This document shows positions 7,611 to 15,248 of a stretch of DNA of 24,420 nt, one piece after another. The position numbers and the translations under genes were made by a program. This stretch comes from CAG-791 sp002394525. Lineage in GTDB: Bacteria > Bacillota > Clostridia > Lachnospirales > Lachnospiraceae. The stretch's first letter is position 1. Each line of letters starts with the position of its first letter. The stretch covers positions 1 through 24,420 of the forward strand of contig CAMNFJ010000022.1 of the NCBI GenBank assembly GCA_946536955.1, read 5' to 3'. The notes under the pieces were generated by a model that was not told the origin of the DNA, ran no database searches, and worked only from the letters and a program-made list of their open reading frames with translations.

Positions 7611-8399
7611 TTACAGGTTTTTCAGGCTGCCTATCTCCTCCGCCGTGAGCGCGCGGAAGTCCCCCGGCGCCAGATCGGGGTCCAGGCTCAGGGGCCCCAT
7701 GGATTCTCTTCTGAGGTAGACCACCCTGTGACCGGCCGCGGCAAACATGCGCTTGATCTGGTGGTATTTTCCCTCCCTGATCGTGACCCGGGTCAGCGAT
7801 TGGTCCTCCCGGGCGTCGATCACCTGCAGTTCGGCGGGCTGTACCCGGCAGGCCTCTGCGCTCCCGTCTCTGCCGATCTCCATGCCCTCCGCGAAAATGC
7901 GGATCTCCTCGTCGGTCACCCGGCCTGTCACGACCGCGTAATAGGTCTTGTCGACATGCTTTCCGGGGGCCAGGAGCCGATGGGCCAGCGGACCGTCATC
8001 CGTGATCAGGAGCAGGCCCTCCGTGTCCAGATCCAGCCTGCCCACCGGAAACAGGCCTTTGCGCAAAACGGGAGCGGCACCTCCGGAGGGTTCCCTCAAA
8101 AGGTCCATGACCGTCCTGCTGCGGGCGTCCTCGGTCGCTGTGATCACGCCGGCCGGCTTGTGGAGGAGATAGTAGACGAAGCGGTCTCCGCCCACAGGCT
8201 CTCCGTCAAAAAAGACCTGGTCCCCGGCCAGGACCTGCCTGCCGGGATCCTTTTCCACCGAGCCGTTCACCGAGGCGCGGCCGCCCCGGATGGCTTTTTT
8301 GAGTTCGCTCCGGGTGCCGAGCCCCGCCCTGCCCAGGAACTTGTCCAGCCTCTGCGGCGCGGCGGTCTCCACCGGCCCCTTCGGCCTGGTCCGGCTCAT
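7611..8399 (-). CDS. RsuA-family rRNA pseudouridine synthase
   Basis: Isomerises a specific uridine in ribosomal RNA to pseudouridine. The 262-residue protein has an N-terminal S4 RNA-binding domain (about 16-65, QRLDKFLGRAGLGTRSELKK) and a catalytic domain with GRLDLDTEGLLLITDDG (about 120-136), where Asp123 of the RLD motif is the expected nucleophile. HKPAGVITATED is closer to the 16S-specific RsuA style than to RluB, but specificity cannot be fixed from sequence alone. The ATG at 8399 overlaps the TGA of the response regulator gene (ATGA), implying translational coupling and co-regulation with the two-component system. Confidence 0.92.
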   Translation of the reverse strand: MSRTRPKGPVETAAPQRLDKFLGRAGLGTRSELKKAIRGGRASVNGSVEKDPGRQVLAGDQVFFDGEPVGGDRFVYYLLHKPAGVITATEDARSRTVMDLLREPSGGAAPVLRKGLFPVGRLDLDTEGLLLITDDGPLAHRLLAPGKHVDKTYYAVVTGRVTDEEIRIFAEGMEIGRDGSAEACRVQPAELQVIDAREDQSLTRVTIREGKYHQIKRMFAAAGHRVVYLRRESMGPLSLDPDLAPGDFRALTAEEIGSLKNL

Positions 8400-9085
8400 G
8401 CGCGGAACCTGTAGCCCACGCCCCAGATCGTCTCGATGTACTGGGGGTGGGACGTGTCGAATTCGATCTTTTCGCGGATCTTCTTGATGTGGACCGTCAC
8501 GGTCGCGATATCGCCCACGCTGTCCATATTCCAGATCCGGCGGAAGAGCTCGTCCTTGCTGAAAACATGGTTGGGATTCTCCGCCAGGAAGGTGAGCAGG
8601 TCAAATTCCTTGGTCGTGAAGTTCTTTTCCGTCCCGTCCACAAAGACGCGGCGGGCGGTCTTGTCGATCTTGAGGCCCCGGATCTCGACCACGTCATTGG
8701 TCTTCTGGCCGGCCCCGACCAGACGCTCATAACGGGCCAGATGGGCCTTGACCCTGGCGACCAGCTCGCTGGGGCTGAAGGGCTTGGTCATATAGTCGTC
8801 CGCCCCCAGGCCCAGGCCCCGGATCTTGTCGATGTCGTCCTTTTTGGCCGACACCATGAGGATGGGGATATCCTTCTGCTCCCGGATCTTGCGGCAGACA
8901 TCGAAGCCGTCGATGCCCGGCAGCATGAGATCCAGCACGATCAGGTCAAAGTCCTTCTGCAGGGCCGCCGTCAGTCCCCGGTCTCCCCGCGTCTCCGTCT
9001 CCACCTCAAAGCCGCTCAGCTCCAGATAATCCTTTTCCAGGTCCGCGATCGCCTCTTCGTCTTCAATGATCAGTATTTTGCTCAT
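8396..9085 (-). CDS. OmpR/PhoB-family response regulator
   Basis: DNA-binding output protein of a two-component system, 229 residues. The receiver domain (1-120) has the acidic pair Glu8-Asp9 (IIEDEE), the phospho-acceptor Asp52 (VLDLMLPG), the switch Ser79 and Lys101 (DYMTKPF). The C-terminal winged helix (about 130-229) contains TTKEFDLLTFLAENP and ends IWGVGYRF, typical of the OmpR group. A strong GAGGAGG ribosome binding site lies inside the end of the kinase gene, and ATGA overlaps join it to the kinase before it and the pseudouridine synthase after it. Its targets are not evident; the neighbouring envelope genes are natural candidates. Confidence 0.95.
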   Translation of the reverse strand: MSKILIIEDEEAIADLEKDYLELSGFEVETETRGDRGLTAALQKDFDLIVLDLMLPGIDGFDVCRKIREQKDIPILMVSAKKDDIDKIRGLGLGADDYMTKPFSPSELVARVKAHLARYERLVGAGQKTNDVVEIRGLKIDKTARRVFVDGTEKNFTTKEFDLLTFLAENPNHVFSKDELFRRIWNMDSVGDIATVTVHIKKIREKIEFDTSHPQYIETIWGVGYRFRA

Positions 9086-10584
9086 ATTATTTCCTCCTCG
9101 ACAGGATCCATGGTATCCACGGAATCCGTCTCCTGTTCCAGATATTTGCGGATGACCATATGCATGCAGGTCCCCTCGCCCTCCCGGCTGGTGGCCCAGA
9201 TATAGCCCCCGTGGTCCTCCACGATCTTGCGCACGATAGAAAGCCCGATCCCGCTTCCGCCCTGGGACGAATTGCGGGAGGAATCCGTGCGGTAAAAACG
9301 GTCAAAGATATTGGGCAGGTCCCGGGCCGCGATGCCCTTGCCGTTGTCCTCCACCTCGATCCGCACACTGTCGTGCTCGTCCAGGATCCGGATATCGATC
9401 CGGCCCTTTTCTTTGTCCATATATTTTACACTATTTCCCACAATATTGTTAATCACCCGCTTCATCTGCTCGGGATCGGCGATGATCTTTGTCTGCGGGG
9501 AGACAAGGTTGGTGTAATTGAGCTCGATCCCCTTGGACTCCAGGTCCATCCCGATCTCCTCGACGCAGTCGCCGAAGTAGTCGCCGACACTGAGGCGGTG
9601 GAAATTGTAGGGGATCCGGTCGCTCTCAAAGCGCGAATAGAGGGTCAGCTCGTCGATCAGGTGGTCCATGTCATTGGCCTTGTTGTAGATCGTGCGGATG
9701 TATTTGGCCTGCTTTTCCGGCGTGTTGGCCACCCCGTCGATCAGGCCCTCCACATAGCCCTTGATCGATGTGATCGGCGTCTTCAGATCGTGGGAGATGT
9801 TGCTGATCAGCTCCCTGTTCTGGCGCTCATGCTCCAGCTTCTCGTCCGCGGACTCCTTGAGCCGCAGGCGCATGTCCTCATAGTTGCGGTAGAGCTCTCC
9901 GATCTCGCCTTCCTCACCCGTCGAGAGCGTGTAGGTGAAGTTGCCGTCCCGGATGTTGTTCATGGCGATATTGATCGCGCTGATCGGTGTGAAAATACTG
10001 GTCTCCAGCCACCTGGTGAGCAGAAAGGCCGTAAAGATCAGGATGGTCAGCATGGAGACGAACAGGCCGCTCATAAACCTGCCGGAGATCAGGCCCGTGA
10101 CCCTTGTGACCAGGAAAAAGGTCCCCTCCTCCCCGTCGGGAAAATAAAAGTCGATCCGGCGGACCATCAGGCTCCGGCCCCGGCCCTGGATAAAGGAGCT
10201 CCCCCCGGTCTCACCGACCGCGTCCTTGTCAAAGGCGGGCAGCCTGTCGAGATCCGCCTCGGCCAGCGCCTGATTGCTGGTATAGTAGAGCTTTTTGCCC
10301 CTCCGCACCGCAATATAGAGATTCCTGCTGCGGATGCGGGAGGACAGGTCGTCCAGGACCCTTACATCCTGCAGGGCATCCATCCTGCCGGCCGCCGACT
10401 GAAAGATCGCCTCCGCCTCTTCATCGTAATCATCATAGTTCCCCACGATCGATGTATAGCCCTGCAGCTCCCTGCCCTCCCCCAGCAGATAATTGCCCAG
10501 GGCGACAAAGGCGACCATAAACAGAATCATGGGGATCACGATCACGGTGGCAAACGCCACCAGAAGCCTTTTTCGAAATGTCAT
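9082..10584 (-). CDS. Membrane sensor histidine kinase
   Basis: HisKA-type kinase of 500 residues, partner of the adjacent response regulator. TM1 is about 7-30 and TM2 about 172-192, enclosing an extracytoplasmic sensing domain of about 140 residues. HAMP follows (about 192-245), then the dimerisation domain with SNISHDLKTP, in which His265 is the phosphorylation site. The ATPase domain has the N box (INNIVGNSVKY), G1 (DNGKGI), F box (IFDRFYRTD) and G2 (GGSGIGLSI). AAGGAG lies 7 nt before ATG 10584. The TGA overlaps the regulator's ATG by 4 nt. The stimulus is unknown; an envelope signal is plausible given the glycosylation genes upstream. A GCTAANA heptamer array separates it from the GT2 gene. 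Confidence 0.95.
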   Translation of the reverse strand: MTFRKRLLVAFATVIVIPMILFMVAFVALGNYLLGEGRELQGYTSIVGNYDDYDEEAEAIFQSAAGRMDALQDVRVLDDLSSRIRSRNLYIAVRRGKKLYYTSNQALAEADLDRLPAFDKDAVGETGGSSFIQGRGRSLMVRRIDFYFPDGEEGTFFLVTRVTGLISGRFMSGLFVSMLTILIFTAFLLTRWLETSIFTPISAINIAMNNIRDGNFTYTLSTGEEGEIGELYRNYEDMRLRLKESADEKLEHERQNRELISNISHDLKTPITSIKGYVEGLIDGVANTPEKQAKYIRTIYNKANDMDHLIDELTLYSRFESDRIPYNFHRLSVGDYFGDCVEEIGMDLESKGIELNYTNLVSPQTKIIADPEQMKRVINNIVGNSVKYMDKEKGRIDIRILDEHDSVRIEVEDNGKGIAARDLPNIFDRFYRTDSSRNSSQGGSGIGLSIVRKIVEDHGGYIWATSREGEGTCMHMVIRKYLEQETDSVDTMDPVEEEII

Positions 10585-10605
10585 GGAGATGCTCCTTGGT
10601 TTATT

Positions 10606-10652
10606 AGCTGTTAGCGTTTTAGCCTTCAGCTCTTAGCTCTTAGCTTCCAGCC
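10606..10652. repeat. Degenerate GCTAANA heptamer array upstream of the kinase
   Basis: On the minus strand (kinase sense) the 67-bp gap reads as consecutive heptamers GCTAAGA, GCTAAGA, GCTGAAG, GCTAAAA, then after one extra base GCTAACA and GCTAATA. The array runs from the GT2 stop codon almost to the kinase ribosome binding site. The same heptamer, in the same sense relative to its downstream gene, precedes mtnN at 18909-18992. Confidence 0.75.
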
Positions 10653-11605
10653 TACCCGATTCGTCTCGCGTCGTCGCGGTTGCTCTCGCTGATAATGAAA
10701 TGGGGTCTTTTTTTGACCTCCGAATACACAGTCGCCAGATATTTGCCGATGATGCCCAGGCACAGGAGCTGGATCCCGCCGATAAAGGTGATGATACAGG
10801 CCGTCGAGGCCCAGCCGGCGACAGGATCGCCGAAAAGGAGCTTGCGCAGCACGATAAAGAGGATGGCCAGAAAGGAAATGATGGTCATCAGGATCCCGAA
10901 CCAGGAGGCGATGTCGAGGGGAACCCTGGAAAAGTTGACGATCCCGTCCAGAGCGTAGCTGAACAGGCCCCAGAAGTTCCACTTGGTCTGGCCCGCGACG
11001 CGCTCCACGTTTTCGTAGGGCATCCAGTAGGTCCTGAAGCCGATCCATCCGAAGATTCCCTTTGAAAAGCGGTTGGTCTCCCCCATGGCCAGGACGGCCT
11101 CCACCATCTCCCGCTTCATAAGCCGGAAGTCCCGCGCCCCGTCCACGATATCCGCATCTGAAATCTTGTTGATCAGGCTGTAGAAGCGCCTGGCAAACCA
11201 GCTGCGGACAGGAGGCTCGCCCGCGCGGTTCACACGCCTTGCGGCCACACTGTCATATTCCCCCGACTTGAGGATCTGATACATCTGCGGAAGCAGGTCC
11301 GGCGGGTCCTGCAGGTCGGCGTCCATGACAGCCGCGTAATCACCTTTGGCGTGGCAGAAACCGGCATACATGGCGGCCTCCTTGCCGAAATTTCTGGAAA
11401 AACTGTAATAGCTTACATCCGGATCCTCAGCGGCCAGTTCCCGCATGACCTCCAGGGTCCGGTCCCTTGAGCCGTCGTTGATCAGGAGGATCTCAAACCG
11501 GCAGTCCGGCATGGTCTCCTCTGTCTTTTTCACAGCGTCATGGAAAAGCCACAGCGATTCCTCTTCGTTGTAGCAGGGTACGATTATACTGATCAGGTCG
11601 CTCAT
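10652..11605 (-). CDS. GT2 polyprenyl-phosphate glycosyltransferase (GtrB/CsbB/DPM1-like)
   Basis: Expected to transfer a sugar from a nucleotide donor to undecaprenyl phosphate on the cytoplasmic face of the membrane, giving a lipid-linked donor for a GT-C enzyme. GT-A motifs in the 317-residue product: VPCYNEEE (9-16), NDGSRDRT (43-50), FSRNFGKE (69-76) and the metal-binding DADLQDP (95-101). Two C-terminal membrane segments (about 233-255 and 267-290) are typical of this subgroup. The frame extends upstream to 11797 through the 46-bp repeats, but ATG 11605 (MSDLISIIVPCY) is preferred because it begins at the fold and has GGGGGAG upstream. It lies downstream of two YfhO genes and upstream of the two-component genes. 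Confidence 0.92.
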   Translation of the reverse strand: MSDLISIIVPCYNEEESLWLFHDAVKKTEETMPDCRFEILLINDGSRDRTLEVMRELAAEDPDVSYYSFSRNFGKEAAMYAGFCHAKGDYAAVMDADLQDPPDLLPQMYQILKSGEYDSVAARRVNRAGEPPVRSWFARRFYSLINKISDADIVDGARDFRLMKREMVEAVLAMGETNRFSKGIFGWIGFRTYWMPYENVERVAGQTKWNFWGLFSYALDGIVNFSRVPLDIASWFGILMTIISFLAILFIVLRKLLFGDPVAGWASTACIITFIGGIQLLCLGIIGKYLATVYSEVKKRPHFIISESNRDDARRIG

Positions 11606-11615
11606 ATGGCTTCTT

Positions 11616-11622
11616 CTCCCCC
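11616..11622 (-). promoter_or_regulatory. Ribosome binding site deciding the GT2 start
   Basis: GGGGGAG on the minus strand lies 10 nt before ATG 11605, where the GT-A fold begins. Upstream in-frame codons lie in repeat sequence. Confidence 0.55.
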
Positions 11623-11662
11623 ATCTGATGTCTGTTTTTTGTTTCCTTTTGTAGCCGGCCCG

Positions 11663-11850
11663 CCCCGGCCTTTTTTCCTGCGGGAGTCCCGGCGTCCACA
11701 CGCATGCTTCCCGCGCCTTTTTTCCGCGGGCGTCCCGGCGTCCATACGCATGCTTCCCGGGCCTTTTTCCTGCGGGAGTCCCGGCGTCCACACGCATGCT
11801 TCCCGCGCCTTTTTTCCGCGGGCGTCCCGGCTTCCATACACATGGTTCCC
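11663..11850. repeat. 46-bp tandem repeat array, about four units
   Basis: The marker CGCATGCTTC or its variant recurs at 11701, 11747, 11793 and 11839, an exact 46-bp period. Typical units contain CGGGAGTCCCGG or CGGGCGTCCCGG, which is self-complementary around one to three central bases, and CCTTTTTTCC on the plus strand. The two unit variants alternate. The period is not a multiple of three, so the open frames through it are not real coding. The array occupies most of the 282-bp gap between the YfhO stop (11888) and the GT2 start (11605). Confidence 0.9.
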
Positions 11851-11887
11851 GGACCCGGGTGCTCCGGCTTTTTTCCTGTGAGAGCCC

Positions 11888-14800
11888 TCAGTGGGAGCCC
11901 CGGCGTCTGCGCCGGCCCGCGGCCGCCTCCGCCGCAAAGAGCAGAAGGGCCAGAACGGAGAGGACGGCGCCCGGGATCAGGCCCGGCGTCGCATAGCGCA
12001 GCTCGATTTCATGGGTCCCCGCCTCCACCACAAGGGCGGAAAACATAGTATCCGCCTGCAGGAGCGGTCTCTCCACACCGTCCACAAAGGCCCGCAGGCC
12101 CCTGCAGCGCGGAATCTGCAGGCAGAGGATCCGGGTCCCGGGCAGGGTGATCCTGCCGGTGATCCTGTCCGTCGCGCCGCTCCCCGCAAGCTCATGCAGG
12201 TCCAGATCCTCCAGCGTATAAGCGCCAAGCTCCTCCACATAGGCGGGATAGGCATCCATGGCCTGGCCGATCACCTTCAGCTCCCGGAATCTATAGGTTC
12301 CCCTGCGGGAAAAGGAGAGCCGCAGCTCCGAAAGAGACTCCTCCGACCAGCCGCAGCAGCTCAGGAAATCCTCTCTTCCCGTCTTCCAGGGATTGTCCTC
12401 AAGAGTATATTCCACCTTTTTTGTGGAAACCGTGTGTCCATCTCTCTTTGCTTTTACAGAGATCTCCACGGGGTCTGTGTTGGAATAGACCTCGTCCTCC
12501 CGCAGGCCGTCCGCGGGCGGCTCGTAGTCCGTCCCGGTCAGGAGGACGCTGACCTCTGTCCCCGCGGTATCTTCCGTCTCCAGAGTCAGGGCCGCCTCCG
12601 GGTCCGCGACCCGGATCTCCACGCTGCCGTCCGGCCCGGGCGCCACATCGATCCCCTCCTCCGCCTGAAAGGCAAAGGGGATCTCCCGGGATGTAAAGGA
12701 CAGGGCCTGGCCCTCTTCCCCGTCCGGCTGCGCGGACCGGCTTCCGTCTGAGGCTGTTCCCTCCGGATCCTTCTCCGCAAACATTTCCCGCAGGTCCGCC
12801 GCCTCCGGCGAGGTTCCCTGCAGGTCTTTTCCCTCTGACAGAATTTTCGACAGGTCTTCCTCCTCCAGCAGGATCCCCTGCATCAGGGCCTCCTGGCGCT
12901 GCGGTATGGAGAGCGCCTCGTAGGTATCTCTGGAAATATAGTTTGCGGACGTAAATCCCAGCGGGAGGGCATAGCGGTTTTCATAGAGGGAAAAACTGAA
13001 GACCGGGAGTGGGTCCCCTTCTTTTTCCACAAAAAGCTCCCTGTTGTCATAGCGGAGCCCTTCGAGCTTATCGTAGCCGAAAGGCAGGAGCGAGCCGTCG
13101 CTCCGGATATAATAGCGGACGCCGGCGAGCTCATCCGGGAAGGTCCGGTTGCCCAGGTTGTCATAGAGGTGGACCATGCCGTTGCCCTGGCCGGTCTCAG
13201 TGAAAAAGCGCTCGATCCCGCCGTCCGACAGGCTCCAGTAGTACTGGGTGTTGGAAACATCGTGCAGGATGGAAAAATTATTGGCCAGGTCCCGTCCCGA
13301 ATAGCGGAAAAAAGTCCCGTCCCCCACCAGGCTCCTGACGCCCGCGGCATCGGAGGCCTTCATGGCTTCTATATACTGACGGGAATGGTATTCCCGCAGG
13401 GCGCTGTTCATCCTGCCGGGGATAAATTCCACATAGCCGTGGATCAGGCCGGTCGCAAGGATCAGGCCGGCCAGGACCGCGCTCTGCAGCCTGTACAGCC
13501 GGGCCTGCCTGCCGCGGCTGCCCTGCCCCATGTCGGGCCGGCCGGTCTCCCGGGCCGGACTGGTCGCGCTGTCCCTGTCTGACTGGAGCAGGCTGGTCTC
13601 CCAGGCCGGGCCGGTCACGCTGGCCTGATCCGCCGCATTCGCTCCGCGGCTTTTTCCGCCGTTTTCATTTCGGTTTTCATCGCTGTTCTTTTCACGGCTG
13701 CTCAGCACACTGCAGATGATCACGACCGCTGCAGCCGCCAGGGTCAGCCCCAGCTCCGCCAGCGTGCTCTTTGCGGCCCCCAGGCCGGCGCAGATCCCGG
13801 CATAGACCGCGATCCCCCCAGCCAGAGCCAGCGCCTTTTTTGCGGAAAGCTTCCGGAGGGAGGGGACCATGACCGCCGTAATATAGCCCGTCAGCATGGC
13901 AAAAGCCCAGATCCAGCGGTTGGAGGGGTAGGAAAAGCCGTTGAGTGCCGCCCCCGCCGCGGGGATCATGACCAGGGCCGCCATGCCCGCGAAGGCCAGC
14001 TTGAGGTCAAAGTGTCCTGACCCCCTACCGTCCCTGTCCTTCTCCGCATCCAGAAAGAGCAGAAGGACGCTGATCAGGCCGATCCCGCCAAAGCCCAGGC
14101 AGGTCCAGTAGTCCAGGGTCGCGTCTGTCCCGAAGGCGACAAAGGCCTCCGGCAGGCTCTTATAATAGGAGAGCGCATAGAAAAGGCCGGTGCCCGCCCC
14201 CTCCGATGCCCGCGGATCCTGACCGAAGCGGAGCAGGATGGGGACCAGAAAGCAGGCCCCCATGGCCGTTCCCAGGCCCGCCCGGACCAGAAACTTTAAG
14301 GCCAGCCGGAAGATCCGGGCCAGACCGGTCCGAACCTGCCCGGCAGGGGCCGGAAACAGGCAGAGCCTCAGGGCTCTCCAGACCGCGTAGATGACCGTCA
14401 TGATGACCAGCATGTAAAAGAAGTAAAAGTTGCTGACACAGGACAGGAATACAGTGACAGTAAACAGGCGCCCTCTCCTTCCTCTGAAAATATGCTCCTC
14501 CCCTGTCAGAAGCAGGGGAAACCAGATCATGGCATTGAGAAAATAGGGGTGCCGGATCCCGAACAGCCCAAAGCTGCCAAAGACATAGACCAGGCTCCCG
14601 CAAAGGTTCCCGGTCAGGTCCCGCCGCCCCATACAGCGGCAGTAACCGTCAAAGCACAGACCCGCGATAAAGAGCCTGGCCAGGATCATGGCGTCGTGAA
14701 AGACCAGCATGTGGCGCTGGGGCACGAGGGCCGCAGGCAGGCTGAATGGATCGCCGATCACGTAATACTGCAGGGTCGTGAAGAGGTCCGAGCCCAGGCC

Positions 14801-15043
14801 CATGTGCATGTTGAAGGTCGGAAAGGAGGGATGGCCCGACACAAGAGAGCGCAGGACCGCCCGTCCCCATCTGGCGTAATAGCAGAGGGCCGTAAAGTGC
14901 TGGGAGAGCCCGTCCCCCTTCCAGACCATATTTTTCCCCTCCATGGGAAAATAGCGGAAGATCACTGCCGCCAGGAGGGCAAACAAAACCGTATAAAGGA
15001 CCGTAAAAAGCTTCCGTCCCCCGGATATTTTTTTCTGATTCAT
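11888..15043 (-). CDS. YfhO-family GT-C-like membrane glycosyltransferase (paralogue 1)
   Basis: YfhO proteins are multi-pass membrane enzymes thought to move a sugar from a polyprenyl-phosphate donor to an extracytoplasmic acceptor; B. subtilis YfhO modifies lipoteichoic acid. The 1051-residue product has about 13 hydrophobic segments. The first extracytoplasmic loop holds KGDGLSQH, the acidic loop-1 site expected of GT-C folds. A Ser/Asp/Gly-rich linker (about 450-510) follows the main membrane block, then a large extracytoplasmic region with TQYYWSLSD and NRTFPDELAG. The family C-terminus is AFVDGVERPLLQADTMFSALV, EIELRYATPGL and a last membrane helix. ATG 15043 is chosen; an in-frame GTG at 15067 lies in repeat-like DNA, and neither start has a clear ribosome binding site. 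It is similar throughout to the next YfhO gene, suggesting tandem duplication. Confidence 0.9.
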   Translation of the reverse strand: MNQKKISGGRKLFTVLYTVLFALLAAVIFRYFPMEGKNMVWKGDGLSQHFTALCYYARWGRAVLRSLVSGHPSFPTFNMHMGLGSDLFTTLQYYVIGDPFSLPAALVPQRHMLVFHDAMILARLFIAGLCFDGYCRCMGRRDLTGNLCGSLVYVFGSFGLFGIRHPYFLNAMIWFPLLLTGEEHIFRGRRGRLFTVTVFLSCVSNFYFFYMLVIMTVIYAVWRALRLCLFPAPAGQVRTGLARIFRLALKFLVRAGLGTAMGACFLVPILLRFGQDPRASEGAGTGLFYALSYYKSLPEAFVAFGTDATLDYWTCLGFGGIGLISVLLLFLDAEKDRDGRGSGHFDLKLAFAGMAALVMIPAAGAALNGFSYPSNRWIWAFAMLTGYITAVMVPSLRKLSAKKALALAGGIAVYAGICAGLGAAKSTLAELGLTLAAAAVVIICSVLSSREKNSDENRNENGGKSRGANAADQASVTGPAWETSLLQSDRDSATSPARETGRPDMGQGSRGRQARLYRLQSAVLAGLILATGLIHGYVEFIPGRMNSALREYHSRQYIEAMKASDAAGVRSLVGDGTFFRYSGRDLANNFSILHDVSNTQYYWSLSDGGIERFFTETGQGNGMVHLYDNLGNRTFPDELAGVRYYIRSDGSLLPFGYDKLEGLRYDNRELFVEKEGDPLPVFSFSLYENRYALPLGFTSANYISRDTYEALSIPQRQEALMQGILLEEEDLSKILSEGKDLQGTSPEAADLREMFAEKDPEGTASDGSRSAQPDGEEGQALSFTSREIPFAFQAEEGIDVAPGPDGSVEIRVADPEAALTLETEDTAGTEVSVLLTGTDYEPPADGLREDEVYSNTDPVEISVKAKRDGHTVSTKKVEYTLEDNPWKTGREDFLSCCGWSEESLSELRLSFSRRGTYRFRELKVIGQAMDAYPAYVEELGAYTLEDLDLHELAGSGATDRITGRITLPGTRILCLQIPRCRGLRAFVDGVERPLLQADTMFSALVVEAGTHEIELRYATPGLIPGAVLSVLALLLFAAEAAAGRRRRRGSH

Positions 15044-15085
15044 AGATAATCTGTTGTTTCTATTCACAGCCAGTTAATTCGAGGC

Positions 15086-15168
15086 GTTTTTGCATGGCTT
15101 TTTCATGCAAAAACCCGAGTGAGACGGCGAAAATCGTGCGCTTAAGCGCATTGGAATACGATTTTCGC
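15086..15168. repeat. Nested palindromes between two YfhO genes
   Basis: Two perfect hairpins lie side by side. GTTTTTGCATG (15086-15096) pairs with CATGCAAAAAC (15104-15114). GCGAAAATCGT (15127-15137) pairs with ACGATTTTCGC (15158-15168) and encloses a second palindrome, GCGCTTAAGCGC (15138-15149). With the hairpin at 15171-15209 they fill most of the 205-bp gap. No gene is visible here. They could act as a processing or partial termination site between the two YfhO genes. Confidence 0.75.
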
Positions 15169-15170
15169 AA

Positions 15171-15209
15171 GTTACTATTCACAGTTCCGAAGGGACTGTG
15201 AATAGTAAC
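15171..15209. repeat. Dispersed hairpin element, copy C
   Basis: This is the most intact member of the GTTACTRT family. An 18-bp stem (15 perfect pairs, then TCC against GGG) begins GTTACTATTCACAGT and closes ACTGTGAATAGTAAC with a GAA loop. No U-tract follows on either strand. A fragment similar to its left arm (TTTCTATTCACAG, about 15057-15069) recurs at the start of the downstream YfhO gene. Confidence 0.75.
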
Positions 15210-15248
15210 AACCTGTCAATTCCTTCGGCCGTCCTTTTCCTCTGAGGA

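Noticed and set aside
11538..11937. Open frames through the 46-bp array, including an N-terminal extension of the GT2 gene
   Set aside because: The 46-bp period cycles through all frames, so peptides are a by-product of repetition. ATG 11605 has its own ribosome binding site and begins at the GT-A fold.
15191..15219. Perfect -35 hexamer TTGACA on the minus strand at 15214-15219
   Set aside because: No -10-like sequence lies 16-18 bp downstream (the site reads GTCCCT), so a promoter is not supported.
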